A stretch of DNA of 64,000 nucleotides from Hyphomicrobium_A sp964493785 (GCA_964493785.1 CAZBPM010000006.1:1-64000), one strand, 5' to 3'; counted from the stretch's first letter, positions 34,656 through 44,121 are shown. Made by a program: numbers and translations. The notes: generated by a model not told the origin, from the letters alone.

Positions 34656-36143
34656 ATGTCGAAACAACGCCAAAGGTTCGTGCCTGCCCGGCTTGCTCTC
34701 GTCATGCCGGGCGCAGTTGCGATTCTAGCGGCGGCGGTATCGACGAGCGGGGGGAACCCAGCCGGCCCTGTCGAGCCCGGCGAGAACTATCCCGGCGGCA
34801 GCGCGACGACGCGAGAGAGCATCGATACGCCCGATGCGTTCTCGCACGCATCGCACGGGATCGGTTTTGAGGGGGAGGCGCGGTTCAAGGTCGGCAACGC
34901 GGTGTTCCGCAAGCTGTGGGTGTCGGCGCCTTCCTCGACGACCGGCTCGGACGGGCTCGGGCCTCTCTATAATTCTCGCTCGTGCCAGAGCTGCCACCTC
35001 AAGGATGGACGGGGGCATCCGCCGTCTGCCAATTTCCCGGACGACAGGGCGGAATCGATGTTCCTCCGGCTGTCGATCCCGCCCCAGACCGACGAGCACA
35101 AGCGGCTGCTGGCGGAGCGGCGCGTCAACAGCATCGACGAGCCGACATATGGCGAGCAATTGCAGAACCTCGCGGTCAAGGGGCTCGACAACGAAGGGCA
35201 CATGCGCGTCGACTATGCCGACGCGCTGGTGACGTTAGGCGATGGGAGCGTCATCACGCTGCGGCGCCCTACCTACAGCGTCGACGGTCTCAAGCATGGC
35301 CCGCTACATCCAGGCACAATGCTGTCGCCGCGCGTTGCGCCGCAGATGATCGGCGTGGGTCTTCTGGAAGCGATACCAGAGGCGGACATCCGCGCGAACG
35401 CCAAGCCCGACGACGACGCGGGGAACGGCATCTCGGGGCGGGCCAACGAGGTGTGGTCGACAGAGCAAGGCAAGGTCGCCCTCGGGCGGTTAGGCTGGAA
35501 GGCCGGGAAGGCGTCGGTGCGCGAGCAGTCGGCCAGCGCGCTGGCGGTCGACATGGGGCTATCGAACCCCATCGACAGGCGCGCGTCTGGAGACTGCACG
35601 GCAGCGCAGCAGGCCTGCATCGGGGCACCGAACGGCAACACCCGGCGCGACGGCGATCTGGAAGTCGGCTCCAGCGTCTTCGATCACCTCGTATTCTATT
35701 CACAGAACCTCGCGGTGCCGCCGCGGCGGAACGCGAATGATCCCGACGTTGCGAGGGGCAAAGCGATCTTTCATGCGGCCGGGTGCCAGGGGTGCCACAA
35801 ACCCAGCTTCACGACGGGCGTCGTTGACGGGCAGCCTCACCTCAGCAACCAGAGGATCTGGCCCTACAGCGACCTGCTGTTACACGACATGGGCGAGGGC
35901 TTGGCGGATAATCGGCCCGAGGGCGCGGCCAACGGTCGGGAGTGGCGCACGGCGCCGCTTTGGGGCATAGGGCTGACGCACGTCGTCAGCGGTCATACCC
36001 AGCTCCTGCACGACGGGCGGGCGCGCAACGTCGAGGAAGCTATCTTATGGCATGGGGGCGAGGCGCAGGCTGCACGGGACGCATATGCCGCCCTGCCCGC
36101 GGCGGAGCGCAAGGCGCTGATCGAATTTGTGGAGTCGCTGTGA
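34656..36143 (+). CDS. Di-heme oxidoreductase (DHOR) family protein
   Basis: A 495-residue exported c-type cytochrome. A signal-like hydrophobic segment (LVMPGAVAILAAAVS) is followed by two heme-binding sites: CQSCH at residue 110 and CQGCH near 370. Other family features are VSAPSSTTGSDGLGPLYN and RIWPYSDLLLHDMGEGLAD, with TAPLWGIGLTH near the C-terminus. COG3488 members are repeatedly found with imelysins and are proposed to oxidise or reduce substrates during iron uptake. It sits 38 bases after irpA, and its stop overlaps the start of the next imelysin by four bases (GTGA). Confidence 0.93.
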   Translation: MSKQRQRFVPARLALVMPGAVAILAAAVSTSGGNPAGPVEPGENYPGGSATTRESIDTPDAFSHASHGIGFEGEARFKVGNAVFRKLWVSAPSSTTGSDGLGPLYNSRSCQSCHLKDGRGHPPSANFPDDRAESMFLRLSIPPQTDEHKRLLAERRVNSIDEPTYGEQLQNLAVKGLDNEGHMRVDYADALVTLGDGSVITLRRPTYSVDGLKHGPLHPGTMLSPRVAPQMIGVGLLEAIPEADIRANAKPDDDAGNGISGRANEVWSTEQGKVALGRLGWKAGKASVREQSASALAVDMGLSNPIDRRASGDCTAAQQACIGAPNGNTRRDGDLEVGSSVFDHLVFYSQNLAVPPRRNANDPDVARGKAIFHAAGCQGCHKPSFTTGVVDGQPHLSNQRIWPYSDLLLHDMGEGLADNRPEGAANGREWRTAPLWGIGLTHVVSGHTQLLHDGRARNVEEAILWHGGEAQAARDAYAALPAAERKALIEFVESL

Positions 36144-37249
36144 AAACTCTATCGTTCAGGTCCCTGCCCGGGCAGCTCTTGAGCATCCTCGCGCTGGCGA
36201 CGGCTGCAGCGACGGCACCGGCAATGGCGTTCGATGATGCTGCGCTGGCGCGCCAGGCCTACGCCAAGATCATTCTGCCGGGCTATGCCGCGTTCGATGA
36301 GACTTCCGGCCAGCTCGTCGGCAAGGTCGATGCGCTATGCAGCAATCCGTCGGCAGATGCATTGGCGGGAGCCCGCGCGGCGGCGCGCGAAACGTTGCTC
36401 GCCTTCGGCCGCATCGAGCCGATCCGCTTCGGACCGATCGCGCAGACGCAGAGGCTCGACCGTCTATTGTTCTATCCCGATGCACAGGGCATCGTCAGCA
36501 AGCAGACGGCGAAGCTGCTGTCGAAGGCGGATGAAGCCGACATCGATCCAGCGAAGCTCACCGGCTCCAGCGTGGCGGTGCAGGGCTTCGGTGCGCTTGA
36601 TGCGGCGCTGTTCGGGGCGGCGTCTGACGTGCTCGCGAGCGGCGGGGCGGACACGGCGTTCCGATGCCATTATGCCAAGGCGCTCGCAGTTGACATTGCG
36701 CAGATCGCGGCCGACACGCATCGCGAGTGGGCCGGCGACTACGGGCGCACGTGGCTCAGCGCTGGTGCTCCGGGAAACAAGACGTACCTTTCGAACAAGG
36801 AGACCACGCAAGCGCTCTACCGCGCCTACGTCACGCACCTCGAGATCATTCGGGGCCAGCGGCTTTCCGCGCTCGGCGGGCCGCAATCCAAGCCGACAGG
36901 GCCGCTGCTGCCGCACAGCGGGCTGGGTCTGGCGTTCGTTATGTCCGGAATCCAGGGAGAGCATGCGCTGCTCGGTGACGGCGGATTCACTGCGGGCGAT
37001 CTCGCGCAGACGGAGAAGGAGCGCGACGCCGTCGCCATGCTGAGCAGCGCGGCCACCGACCTCGACTTCGCGGTGCGTGCCGGGGAGGCTGCTGCGGCCG
37101 GCGGACACGCCGACTTCTTCGATCCGCAAACGCGCGAGCGGCTGACGCCGATGCTGCTTGCGCTGAAGAACGCCGAGGATGTCGGGCGCTCGGCCCTCGG
37201 CGATCTGACCGGGCTGACCCTGGGCTTCAATTCGCTCGACGGCGACTGA
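36140..37249 (+). CDS. Imelysin-family exported protein (third copy, HxxE lost)
   Basis: A protein of about 369 residues. It begins with GTG at 36140, overlapping the preceding stop (GTGA), which is stronger evidence than the longer frame. Signal peptide: LLSILALATAAATAPAMA. The motif region reads VQGFGALDAALFG, so both His and Glu of GxHxxE are changed (Gly and Asp). It ends LTLGFNSLDGD, close to the end of the divergent copy. Periplasmic, probably part of the same complex or process as IrpA and the di-heme protein. Convergent with the Ntn hydrolase gene. Confidence 0.88.
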   Translation: MKTLSFRSLPGQLLSILALATAAATAPAMAFDDAALARQAYAKIILPGYAAFDETSGQLVGKVDALCSNPSADALAGARAAARETLLAFGRIEPIRFGPIAQTQRLDRLLFYPDAQGIVSKQTAKLLSKADEADIDPAKLTGSSVAVQGFGALDAALFGAASDVLASGGADTAFRCHYAKALAVDIAQIAADTHREWAGDYGRTWLSAGAPGNKTYLSNKETTQALYRAYVTHLEIIRGQRLSALGGPQSKPTGPLLPHSGLGLAFVMSGIQGEHALLGDGGFTAGDLAQTEKERDAVAMLSSAATDLDFAVRAGEAAAAGGHADFFDPQTRERLTPMLLALKNAEDVGRSALGDLTGLTLGFNSLDGD

Positions 37250-37272
37250 AGCCTGCAGGCAGCCGCGCGATT

Positions 37273-38406
37273 CTACTCGACGTTGGCTGCCGTTTTCCTG
37301 GCGATGAATTGCCCCGTCATATCGACGATGGGCTGAGTGCCGGTCGTGCTCGGCAGTTTCATCACTTCCTTGGCATCGAGGTCGAAGCGCTTCAGATCGA
37401 CCATGCGGATGGTCTGGTCCTCGTAGGTCTTGAAGTAGACCTTGAGGTTCTGCGGATCACGCATGACGGTGAAGATGGTCTGGTCGGCGTGGACGGTGCC
37501 ATCCACCTCTTCGCGCGCGGCGCCGTAGGGGATGTCGAAGTTGTTGAGGATGTGGAAACCGTTGGCGATGCCCGCCTTCGCGTCCGGCGCCTTCAATGCC
37601 GTGCTGCTGAACGCTGCGGCGCGGACGAAGCGCGAGGGCGGGGTAAAATCTCCGGGCAGACCGAACATGCCCGCGCCGAGGCCGAACGACTGCAGCGTGG
37701 TGCCGTCGATCTTCACCGGCGGAACATCGCGCGGGCTCAACGTGATGTAGTTGCGCAGATTGGTCATGTGCCAGTCGAAGCTGGGGGAGTTGGTCAGGAC
37801 GCCAAGCGGATTGTCGGTGACGACAAGCTTGCCCTTCAGCGGCTCGATGACGATGCTCTTGCCGCTCTTGTCGTAGACGATCCAATGGAACGGCTGCACC
37901 GTCTGCGGCCAGCCCGGAAGCAGCGTCGGCGCGACCATGACGTCGCCGGCCTCGACGGCTGCCTTCACCTCGTCGACGCTCGAGAACTGGGTCAGGACCC
38001 AGGTCGAGAAGTCGATTGAGGACATAGACTTGGGCTGGTTCTCGGGGGTGGTCGGCGTGTACTCGGCCATGGTCGGGAAATAGAAGGCGCCCATCGCTAG
38101 GCCCTTCTCGTTGATGCCGTCCATGACTCCGAGATTGCCGAACACGATAGCGCCGAGGACGCCATACTTGGTCGTCCACTTCTTGCCGTCGCCGAGCGGG
38201 GTCAAGCCGGTGAAGTCGTAGTTGCGCGGCACAACCGCGTAGGTGATGTCGAGTTGAATGCCGAACTCCACGGTGCGTCCGTGCACGATCGTGTTGTCGG
38301 CGTTGCGCAGCAGGATGCCGGTGCAAGCGCTGGCGGTTTCGGCCGTCGCGAAGGCGAAGGTTGCAGCGGCGGCGATGCCGCGGAAAAGCTTCGACGTGCG
38401 TGTCAT
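37273..38406 (-). CDS. Choloylglycine hydrolase/penicillin V acylase-like exported Ntn hydrolase
   Basis: A protein of about 377 residues of the linear amide C-N hydrolase family. The signal peptide (GIAAAATFAFATAETASA) is cleaved so that Cys28 (in SACTGILLRN) becomes the N-terminal nucleophile, the mechanism of this family. Further active-site segments are GRTVEFGIQLD, YFPTMAEYTP and TNSPSFDWHMTNLRNY, with an Arg near the end. Gram-negative members often degrade N-acyl homoserine lactones, penicillin V or bile-salt-like amides in the periplasm. AGGAG precedes the ATG at 38406. The longer frame to 38730 overlaps pgi and is rejected. Substrate not determined. Confidence 0.88.
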   Translation of the reverse strand: MTRTSKLFRGIAAAATFAFATAETASACTGILLRNADNTIVHGRTVEFGIQLDITYAVVPRNYDFTGLTPLGDGKKWTTKYGVLGAIVFGNLGVMDGINEKGLAMGAFYFPTMAEYTPTTPENQPKSMSSIDFSTWVLTQFSSVDEVKAAVEAGDVMVAPTLLPGWPQTVQPFHWIVYDKSGKSIVIEPLKGKLVVTDNPLGVLTNSPSFDWHMTNLRNYITLSPRDVPPVKIDGTTLQSFGLGAGMFGLPGDFTPPSRFVRAAAFSSTALKAPDAKAGIANGFHILNNFDIPYGAAREEVDGTVHADQTIFTVMRDPQNLKVYFKTYEDQTIRMVDLKRFDLDAKEVMKLPSTTGTQPIVDMTGQFIARKTAANVE

Positions 38407-38524
38407 GGCGGCTGGCTCCTGCAGCGAACTTCGATGGCTCTCGGTGCTCCGAGTACCAGAGTTTGCTTGCCGGCCCTTGCCGCCGATCGATCGCATTTTA
38501 CCGAACTGGTGCTGCACTCCGGCC

Positions 38525-40174
38525 TTAGGACCGGCGATTGAACTTCCGGTAACGCGAGATGAGCGCGTTGGTCGAGGCATCGTGTGCAAGCGTCGGGGCG
38601 GCGGGGTCGCGCAACTCGGCGATGATCTTCTTTGCCAGCACCTTGCCAAGTTCGACGCCCCATTGGTCGAACGGGCCGATGCCCCAGATGGCCCCCTGTA
38701 CGAACACGCTGTGCTCATAGAGGGCGACAAGCGCGCCGAGCGTGCGGGGATTGAGGCGTTCCGCCAAGATCATGTTGCTTGGGCGATTGCCCTCCATGAC
38801 GCGGAATGGAACATCCGCGGCGCCGACACCTTCCGCCGCGACCTCGTCAGCCGTCTTTCCGAAGGCGAGCCCTTCGGCCTGCGCGAACATGTTGGCCATC
38901 AGCAGGTCGTGCGTCTCGGCGAGCGGGCTCATAGGGGAAAGGGAGCCGATGAAATCGACCGGCACGAGGCGCGTGCCCTGGTGCAGGAGCTGGTAGAACG
39001 AATGCTGGCCGTCGGTGCCAGGCTCGCCCCAAATGATGGTGCCCGTGGCGTAGTCAACGCGGCCGCGGGAAAGGTCCACACTCTTGCCGACGCTCTCCAT
39101 CAGGAGCTGCTGCAGGTAGGCTGGGAAGCGGGCAAGGTTCTGCGCATAGGGCAGCACAGCCTGCGACTCCGCGCCGAAGAAATCGGAATACCAGACGGTC
39201 AGCAGCGCCAGGATGACCGGCAGGTTCTGCTCGGCCGGGGCCGAGCGGAAGTGCTCGTCCATGGCGCGAAAACCGGCGAGCATATCACGGAATTTTTCGG
39301 GGCCGACGGCAAGCATGGTCGACAGGCCGATGGCGGAGTCCATCGAGTAGCGGCCGCCAACCCAGTCCCAGAACTCGAACATGTTGGCGGTATCGATGCC
39401 GAATGCGGCGACCGCCTTTGCGTTGGTCGAGACGGCGACGAAGTGGCGAGCGACGGCATCGGCGCTGCCGAGTTTGTCGATCAGCCACGCACGCGCGACG
39501 TCGGCGTTGCTCATGGTCTCGAGGGTGGTGAACGTTTTCGAGGAGACGATGAAAAGGGTCTCCGCTGCGTCGAGGTCGCGCGTCGCCTCGGTGAAGGCGG
39601 CGCCGTCGACGTTGGAGACGAAGCGGAAGCGCAGATTATGATCGGCGAAGGGGCGCAACGCGAGATAGGCCATCTCGGGCCCGAGGTAAGAGCCGCCGAT
39701 GCCGAGGTTGACGACGTTGCGGATCGGCTTGCCGGTGTGCCCTTTCCAGGCGCCGCTGCGCACTGCTTGAGCGAATGCCGCCATGCGATCCAGTACGGCG
39801 TGCACGTCGGGAACGACGTTGCGGCCATCGAACTCGATCACGGCATCGCGCGGTGCGCGAAGGGCCGTATGCAGCACGGCGCGGTTCTCGGTGACGTTGA
39901 TCCGGTCGCCGCGGAACATCGCCTCGCGCTGACGGTCGACGCCGCGCTCCTCGGCGAGCTTCACCAGCAGCGCCATCGTCTCGGCGGTGATGCGGTTCTT
40001 CGAATAGTCGAGGATGAGGCCGCCGCCTTCGACGGTGAAGCGCGCGGCACGCTGCTGATCGTCCGCAAACAGCTGGCGCAGATGCGCATTCTTCAGCTTG
40101 GCGTAGTGGGCGGCAAGCGCCTGCCACGCGGCGCCTTGGGTCAGCGGCGCACCGACGACTGCGTCTTTGCTCAT
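38525..40174 (-). CDS. pgi: Glucose-6-phosphate isomerase
   Basis: A 549-residue enzyme interconverting glucose 6-phosphate and fructose 6-phosphate. It has VVNLGIGGSYLGPEMAYLAL, FIVSSKTFTTLETMSNA, FEFWDWVGGRYSMDSAIGLS, GKSVDLSRGRVDYATGTIIW and SFYQLLHQGTRLVPVDFIG, with the catalytic Glu, His and Lys regions intact. ATG at 40174. It lies 12 bases downstream of the transaldolase gene, so both are made from one message, linking glycolysis/gluconeogenesis with the pentose phosphate pathway. Confidence 0.97.
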   Translation of the reverse strand: MSKDAVVGAPLTQGAAWQALAAHYAKLKNAHLRQLFADDQQRAARFTVEGGGLILDYSKNRITAETMALLVKLAEERGVDRQREAMFRGDRINVTENRAVLHTALRAPRDAVIEFDGRNVVPDVHAVLDRMAAFAQAVRSGAWKGHTGKPIRNVVNLGIGGSYLGPEMAYLALRPFADHNLRFRFVSNVDGAAFTEATRDLDAAETLFIVSSKTFTTLETMSNADVARAWLIDKLGSADAVARHFVAVSTNAKAVAAFGIDTANMFEFWDWVGGRYSMDSAIGLSTMLAVGPEKFRDMLAGFRAMDEHFRSAPAEQNLPVILALLTVWYSDFFGAESQAVLPYAQNLARFPAYLQQLLMESVGKSVDLSRGRVDYATGTIIWGEPGTDGQHSFYQLLHQGTRLVPVDFIGSLSPMSPLAETHDLLMANMFAQAEGLAFGKTADEVAAEGVGAADVPFRVMEGNRPSNMILAERLNPRTLGALVALYEHSVFVQGAIWGIGPFDQWGVELGKVLAKKIIAELRDPAAPTLAHDASTNALISRYRKFNRRS

Positions 40175-40186
40175 CTGGCAAGTCCC

Positions 40187-41263
40187 TTAAGCGAGCGCCT
40201 TGCTCTTGGCGCCAATCGATTTGAGCATGTCGTGCCAGGACGCGACGAAGGACTTGGCGCCATCATCCTGGAGCTTGCGTGCAAGCGCATCGACGTCGAC
40301 GCCAGCCTTGGCGTGGGCTGCGAGAATGGCATCACAGTCGCCGCCGTCCGGCGTCAGCACACCATTGATATTGCCGTGGTCGGCCAGTGCGCGAAGCGTG
40401 TCCTCGGGCATGGTGTTGACGGTATTGGGGGCGGCGAGCGCTTCGACATACAGTGTGTCATGCGCGCGCTTGTCCTTGCTCGACGTGCTGGCGAACAGCA
40501 GCCGCTGCGGGCGGGCGCCAGCATTCTCCAGCCGCTGCCAGCGATCGGACGCGATCAGCTCGCGGTAGGCGCGATAGGCCTGCTGGCCGATCGCGATGCC
40601 GAGCTTGTTTTTCAAATCGTCGGGGACGTCCTCGACGACAGCGCGGTCCCAGCGGCTGATGAAGATGGAGGCGACCGAGCGGACGTCGGGGTCGAGGCCG
40701 GCGGCGACGCGCCTTTCGATGCCGCGGGTGTAGGCTTCGGCCGCGGCGAGATAGTCGGCGGTCGAGAACAGCAGCGTCACGTTGACGGGGACGCCGGCGA
40801 ATGTCGCCGCCTCGATCGCGGGCAGGCCTTCCTTGGTGCCCGGGATCTTGATGAAGAGGTTCGGCTTGCCCGCCTTCGCGTACAGCCGCTTCGCCTCGCC
40901 GATGGTCGCGTCGGTGTCGTAGGCGAGCAGCGGCGACACCTCGAGCGAGACGAATCCGTCGACGCCGGCGGTTCGCTTGTAGATGGGCAGGAAGTGGTCG
41001 GCGGCGCGGGACAGATCCTCGATCGCCAGCTCGAAGAATAGCTCTTCGTCGCCCAGGCCCTTGCGCGCCAACGGCTCGACCGCGGCGTCGTAATAGGAGC
41101 CTTTGCCGATCGCCTTCTCGAATATGGTCGGGTTCGAGGTAAGGCCGGTCACGGACATGGTGTCGATCATCGCGGCGAGACGGCCGCTGTCCAGCATGTC
41201 GCGCGTGATGTCGTCGATCCACAGGCTTTGGCCGGCGTCGTGCAGCTTTTTCGTCGCCTTCAC
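40187..41263 (-). CDS. tal: Transaldolase
   Basis: A protein of about 358 residues of the long transaldolase branch. LWIDDITRDMLDSGRL and TGLTSNPTIFEKAIG mark the N-terminus, with NLFIKIPGTKEGLPAI giving the Schiff-base Lys. SVASIFISRWDRAV and RLLFASTSSKD follow. It moves a dihydroxyacetone unit between sugar phosphates. I chose GTG at 41263 (V-K-A-T-K-K) because GGTGGAG lies upstream; an in-frame ATG at 41329 adds 22 residues. Precedes pgi in a two-gene operon. Confidence 0.92.
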   Translation of the reverse strand: MKATKKLHDAGQSLWIDDITRDMLDSGRLAAMIDTMSVTGLTSNPTIFEKAIGKGSYYDAAVEPLARKGLGDEELFFELAIEDLSRAADHFLPIYKRTAGVDGFVSLEVSPLLAYDTDATIGEAKRLYAKAGKPNLFIKIPGTKEGLPAIEAATFAGVPVNVTLLFSTADYLAAAEAYTRGIERRVAAGLDPDVRSVASIFISRWDRAVVEDVPDDLKNKLGIAIGQQAYRAYRELIASDRWQRLENAGARPQRLLFASTSSKDKRAHDTLYVEALAAPNTVNTMPEDTLRALADHGNINGVLTPDGGDCDAILAAHAKAGVDVDALARKLQDDGAKSFVASWHDMLKSIGAKSKALA

Positions 41264-41533
41264 GGCGTATTCTCCACCTGAATGCAGCCGGGTGTCCTGC
41301 GGCCCCAACGGGCCGTTCCCCCAAGCCAAACTCGCAAATTCGAGCCTGTGTCTTAGCGGAAACGAGCGACAAATCGTAGCGCGAATATGCCGCTAACAGT
41401 AGCGATTGGCTCGCTGGGCTATTTGGGCTCGATTCAAGGCCATAGAGGGGCGCCCAGGTCGGCTCTTGCATGGGGCCCCGAGGCGCCCTTATGTCGGTTA
41501 ATCTCGTAGCACCCAGCAGACAGGATCATCGCC

Positions 41534-42562
41534 ATGGAATACCGGCGTCTCGGCCGCTCCGGCTTGAACGTGCCCGTCTTGAGCTTCGGCACCGGCACCT
41601 TCGGAGGCAAGGGCAAGCTCTTTGCCGCGTGGGGATCAACGGACGTCGCAGAGGCCACGCGGCTCATCGATATCTGCCTCGACGCGGGCGTGTCGATGTT
41701 CGACACAGCGGATATTTATTCGGCAGGCGAGTCCGAGCGAATCCTCGGCGAGGCGCTGAAGGGCAAGCGCGACAAGGCAATCGTCTCGACCAAGACGACC
41801 TTCCGCTTCAACGACGAGCCTAACAACGTGGGCTCGTCGCGGCTTCATCTTCTCAAGAGCGTGGACGAGCAGCTCAAGCGTCTGCAGACCGACCACATCG
41901 ATCTGTTGCAGCTTCACGCCTATGACGCCATGACGCCGCCGGAAGAGGTTCTGTCGACGCTCGACACGCTCGTGCGCGCCGGCAAGGTTCTCTACACGGG
42001 CGTTTCGAACTTCTCCGGCTGGCACCTCATGAAGGCGCTGTCGGTCGCCGACAAGTACGGCTATCCGCGCTACGTCGCCAACCAGACGTACTATTCGCTC
42101 ATCGGGCGGGAGTACGAATGGGAGCTGATGCCGCTCGGCATCGAGGAGGGTGTCGGCGCGGTGGTATGGAGCCCGCTCGGCTGGGGACGCCTCACCGGCA
42201 AGATCCGTAGAGGCACGGGCATTCCGAAACAAAGCAGATTGCACGACTCGGCGGAGGCCGGGCCGCAAGTCGAGGACGAACATCTGTTCAGAGTTGTCGA
42301 CGCGCTCGACGCGGTGGCCGCAGAGACGGGCAAGACCGTGCCGCAGGTCGCGCTCAACTGGCTGTCGCAGCGGCCGACGGTGGCGACGATCGTCATCGGG
42401 GCACGCAACGAGGAACAGCTCACTCAGAACCTCGGCGCTGTCGGCTGGAGCCTTACGAAGGAGCAAGTGGCGAAGCTCGACAAGGCGAGCGAGGTGCCGC
42501 TGATCTATCCCTATTGGCACCAGCGCGGGACGTTCCTGGAGCGCAATCCAGTTCCGGTCTGA
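41534..42562 (+). CDS. Aldo/keto reductase
   Basis: A 342-residue TIM-barrel NADPH oxidoreductase. The catalytic tetrad is visible: Asp in MFDTADIYSAGE (with Tyr), Lys in IVSTKTTF, and His in LLQLHAYD. Coenzyme residues lie in VIGARNEEQLTQNL near the C-terminus. The subgroup resembles YajO/AKR11-12-type enzymes that act on small aldehydes, but the substrate cannot be stated. ATG at 41534. Monocistronic, with its own terminator. Confidence 0.93.
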   Translation: MEYRRLGRSGLNVPVLSFGTGTFGGKGKLFAAWGSTDVAEATRLIDICLDAGVSMFDTADIYSAGESERILGEALKGKRDKAIVSTKTTFRFNDEPNNVGSSRLHLLKSVDEQLKRLQTDHIDLLQLHAYDAMTPPEEVLSTLDTLVRAGKVLYTGVSNFSGWHLMKALSVADKYGYPRYVANQTYYSLIGREYEWELMPLGIEEGVGAVVWSPLGWGRLTGKIRRGTGIPKQSRLHDSAEAGPQVEDEHLFRVVDALDAVAAETGKTVPQVALNWLSQRPTVATIVIGARNEEQLTQNLGAVGWSLTKEQVAKLDKASEVPLIYPYWHQRGTFLERNPVPV

Positions 42563-42570
42563 CCGACAAA

Positions 42571-42602
42571 AAAGGCGCGTCCGGCCGGGCGCCCCTTTTT
42601 CG
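42571..42602 (+). terminator. Rho-independent terminator after the aldo/keto reductase gene
   Basis: A GC-rich stem (GGCGC with GCGCC, 10-base interval) flanked by an A-run before and CCTTTTT after, 9 bases past the stop. The flanking A-run would also allow it to serve the convergent SDR gene. Confidence 0.75.
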
Positions 42603-42645
42603 TTTCCGATGGTCCCCTCGCGCGCTGCGGAGAGGCTAAGCGCGT

Positions 42646-43452
42646 CTAGGGCGCAGAGCGCTGCTTGAAGCGTGCTGCCGCATGCTGACGCGAAAGATTG
42701 GGACCAAGCGCTGCACGCGCCTGCTCGAAGCGCTGCCAATCCGCAGCATCGGGAAGTGCGGGGATGGTGACAAGCTCGCCCTGGTCCAATCCGACGAGCG
42801 CGGCGTCGACCATTTCACCGGCTTCCATGACCATCTCCGCGGGCAACGCGTTTACGTCGCCGCCGGAGCGCTCCCAGATCTCGGTGCGCGTGGCACCCGG
42901 CAACACGGCCTGCACGGTAACGCCGGTGCCGGCCAACTCCGCATTCATGGTCTGCGTGAGCGCCAGCACGTAGGCCTTGGTCCCGGCGTAGGTGGCGTTG
43001 GAGATTTCCGGCGCGACGGCCAGAACCGATGCGATGTTGACGATGGTGCCGCGGCTGCGAGCCAAGAAGGCCTTGGCGGCAACCGAAGCGAGGTGCGTTA
43101 CGGCGACGATGTTCAGCTTGATCATCGCGTCGATCTCGACCAGCTCATGCTCGGCCAGCTTAGCGTTGGCATAAATGCCGGCGTTGTTGACGAGCAGCGT
43201 GATCTCCGCATCGCTCGCCAGCTTGTGCTCGACGCGGTTTAGATCTCCGTCCTGCGTCAGGTCGGCCTGCAGGATCTCGACGTTGCGAGAGGTTGCAGAT
43301 CGCAGTCGCGCCGCGAGTTCCTGAAGCTGCTTCTCATTGCGGGCGACGAGGATGAGATCAAATCCACGCTTGGCGAGCCGCTCGGCATACACGGCGCCGA
43401 TGCCAGTCGAGGCGCCCGTGATCAGGGCCTTCCCTTTGGTGTCGAGGGTCAT
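42646..43452 (-). CDS. Short-chain dehydrogenase/reductase
   Basis: A 268-residue SDR. The NAD(P) loop is TGASTGIGAVYAERL, followed by LVNNAGIYANA and the catalytic Tyr-Lys pair in YAGTKAYVLAL with the Ser in VNIASVLAV. Substrate unknown. AAGGAAA precedes the ATG at 43452. A 14-base near-palindrome also found ahead of the thioesterase lies 30 bases upstream, and the TetR gene is next to it, so control by that repressor is likely. Confidence 0.93.
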   Translation of the reverse strand: MTLDTKGKALITGASTGIGAVYAERLAKRGFDLILVARNEKQLQELAARLRSATSRNVEILQADLTQDGDLNRVEHKLASDAEITLLVNNAGIYANAKLAEHELVEIDAMIKLNIVAVTHLASVAAKAFLARSRGTIVNIASVLAVAPEISNATYAGTKAYVLALTQTMNAELAGTGVTVQAVLPGATRTEIWERSGGDVNALPAEMVMEAGEMVDAALVGLDQGELVTIPALPDAADWQRFEQARAALGPNLSRQHAAARFKQRSAP

Positions 43453-43481
43453 GCTGTGTTTCCTTTGCCTTATATTATGCT

Positions 43482-43495
43482 CATCATTTATTATG
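43482..43495. promoter_or_regulatory. Putative TetR operator, copy 1
   Basis: CATCATTTATTATG, 30 bases upstream of the SDR start and 39 bases after the TetR stop. It differs at one position from the copy at 44694-44707, in a GC-rich genome where such AT-rich identity is unlikely by chance. Confidence 0.6.
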
Positions 43496-43533
43496 ACGCG
43501 CGTCTTGGTTCAAGCTCTGAAAGTCTAAACAGT

Positions 43534-44121
43534 CTATTTGGGCAGGAGAGCCTCGCGCGCAGCCAGAAGGAACTCGTCAGAGATAGGCTGACCCTTCGTG
43601 GCGCGTGACAGCATCAGCGATCCCACTAGGAGTGCGACGTCGGCCAGCGCCTCCTCGCGCTTTGCGGTTCTACCGCGGCCGCCAAGCATCGCCGCGACGC
43701 CCTCGACCATGCCTTCGACACCGGTCGCAAAGGTCTTGCGCAACGGTCCTTTGAACTCGTCCCGCGCAGCATCGTCGGCGAGTGCTGCGACAGGGCATCC
43801 GAGCCCAGGCTGATCGCGATGCGACTTGCCGGTGTAACGGTTGACGAACTCAGCGAGCGCAGCCGGCTTGTCACCCTGATGGCGCTCGGTGACATCCGCG
43901 TAGAGCGCTTTCTTTTCGGCGAATGCGTGCTCGCAAGCGGCAACGGCCAGATCCTCTTTCGAGTTGAAATGACCGTAGAAGGCGCCATGCGTCAGGCCCG
44001 CTTCCGCCATCAACTCCGGCACGCTCACGCCGTGAATGCCACGCGCCTTGAACAGTCGTGCTGCGGCCTCGATGACTGCGGCGTGGTTCTCTGCTGCCTG
44101 CTTCCTCGAAACTCGCGGCAT
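43534..44121 (-). CDS. TetR family transcriptional repressor
   Basis: A 195-residue regulator. The N-terminal helix-turn-helix is complete: AARLFKARGIHGVSVPELMA followed by EAGLTHGAFYGHFNSKEDL, the typical TetR recognition helix. The C-terminal ligand domain contains a Cys in QPGLGCPVAALADD, as in the NemR/AcrR-like group with TetR_C. AAGGAG precedes the ATG at 44121. It sits between a thioesterase gene (26 bases upstream) and an SDR gene, all on the minus strand. The likely ligand is an acyl-CoA or an electrophile, but this is inference. Confidence 0.93.
   Translation of the reverse strand: MPRVSRKQAAENHAAVIEAAARLFKARGIHGVSVPELMAEAGLTHGAFYGHFNSKEDLAVAACEHAFAEKKALYADVTERHQGDKPAALAEFVNRYTGKSHRDQPGLGCPVAALADDAARDEFKGPLRKTFATGVEGMVEGVAAMLGGRGRTAKREEALADVALLVGSLMLSRATKGQPISDEFLLAAREALLPK

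Noticed and set aside
38258..41041. 927-residue open frame on the plus strand
   Set aside because: Runs antisense through pgi and tal, which are certain. It is a by-product of GC-rich codon use.
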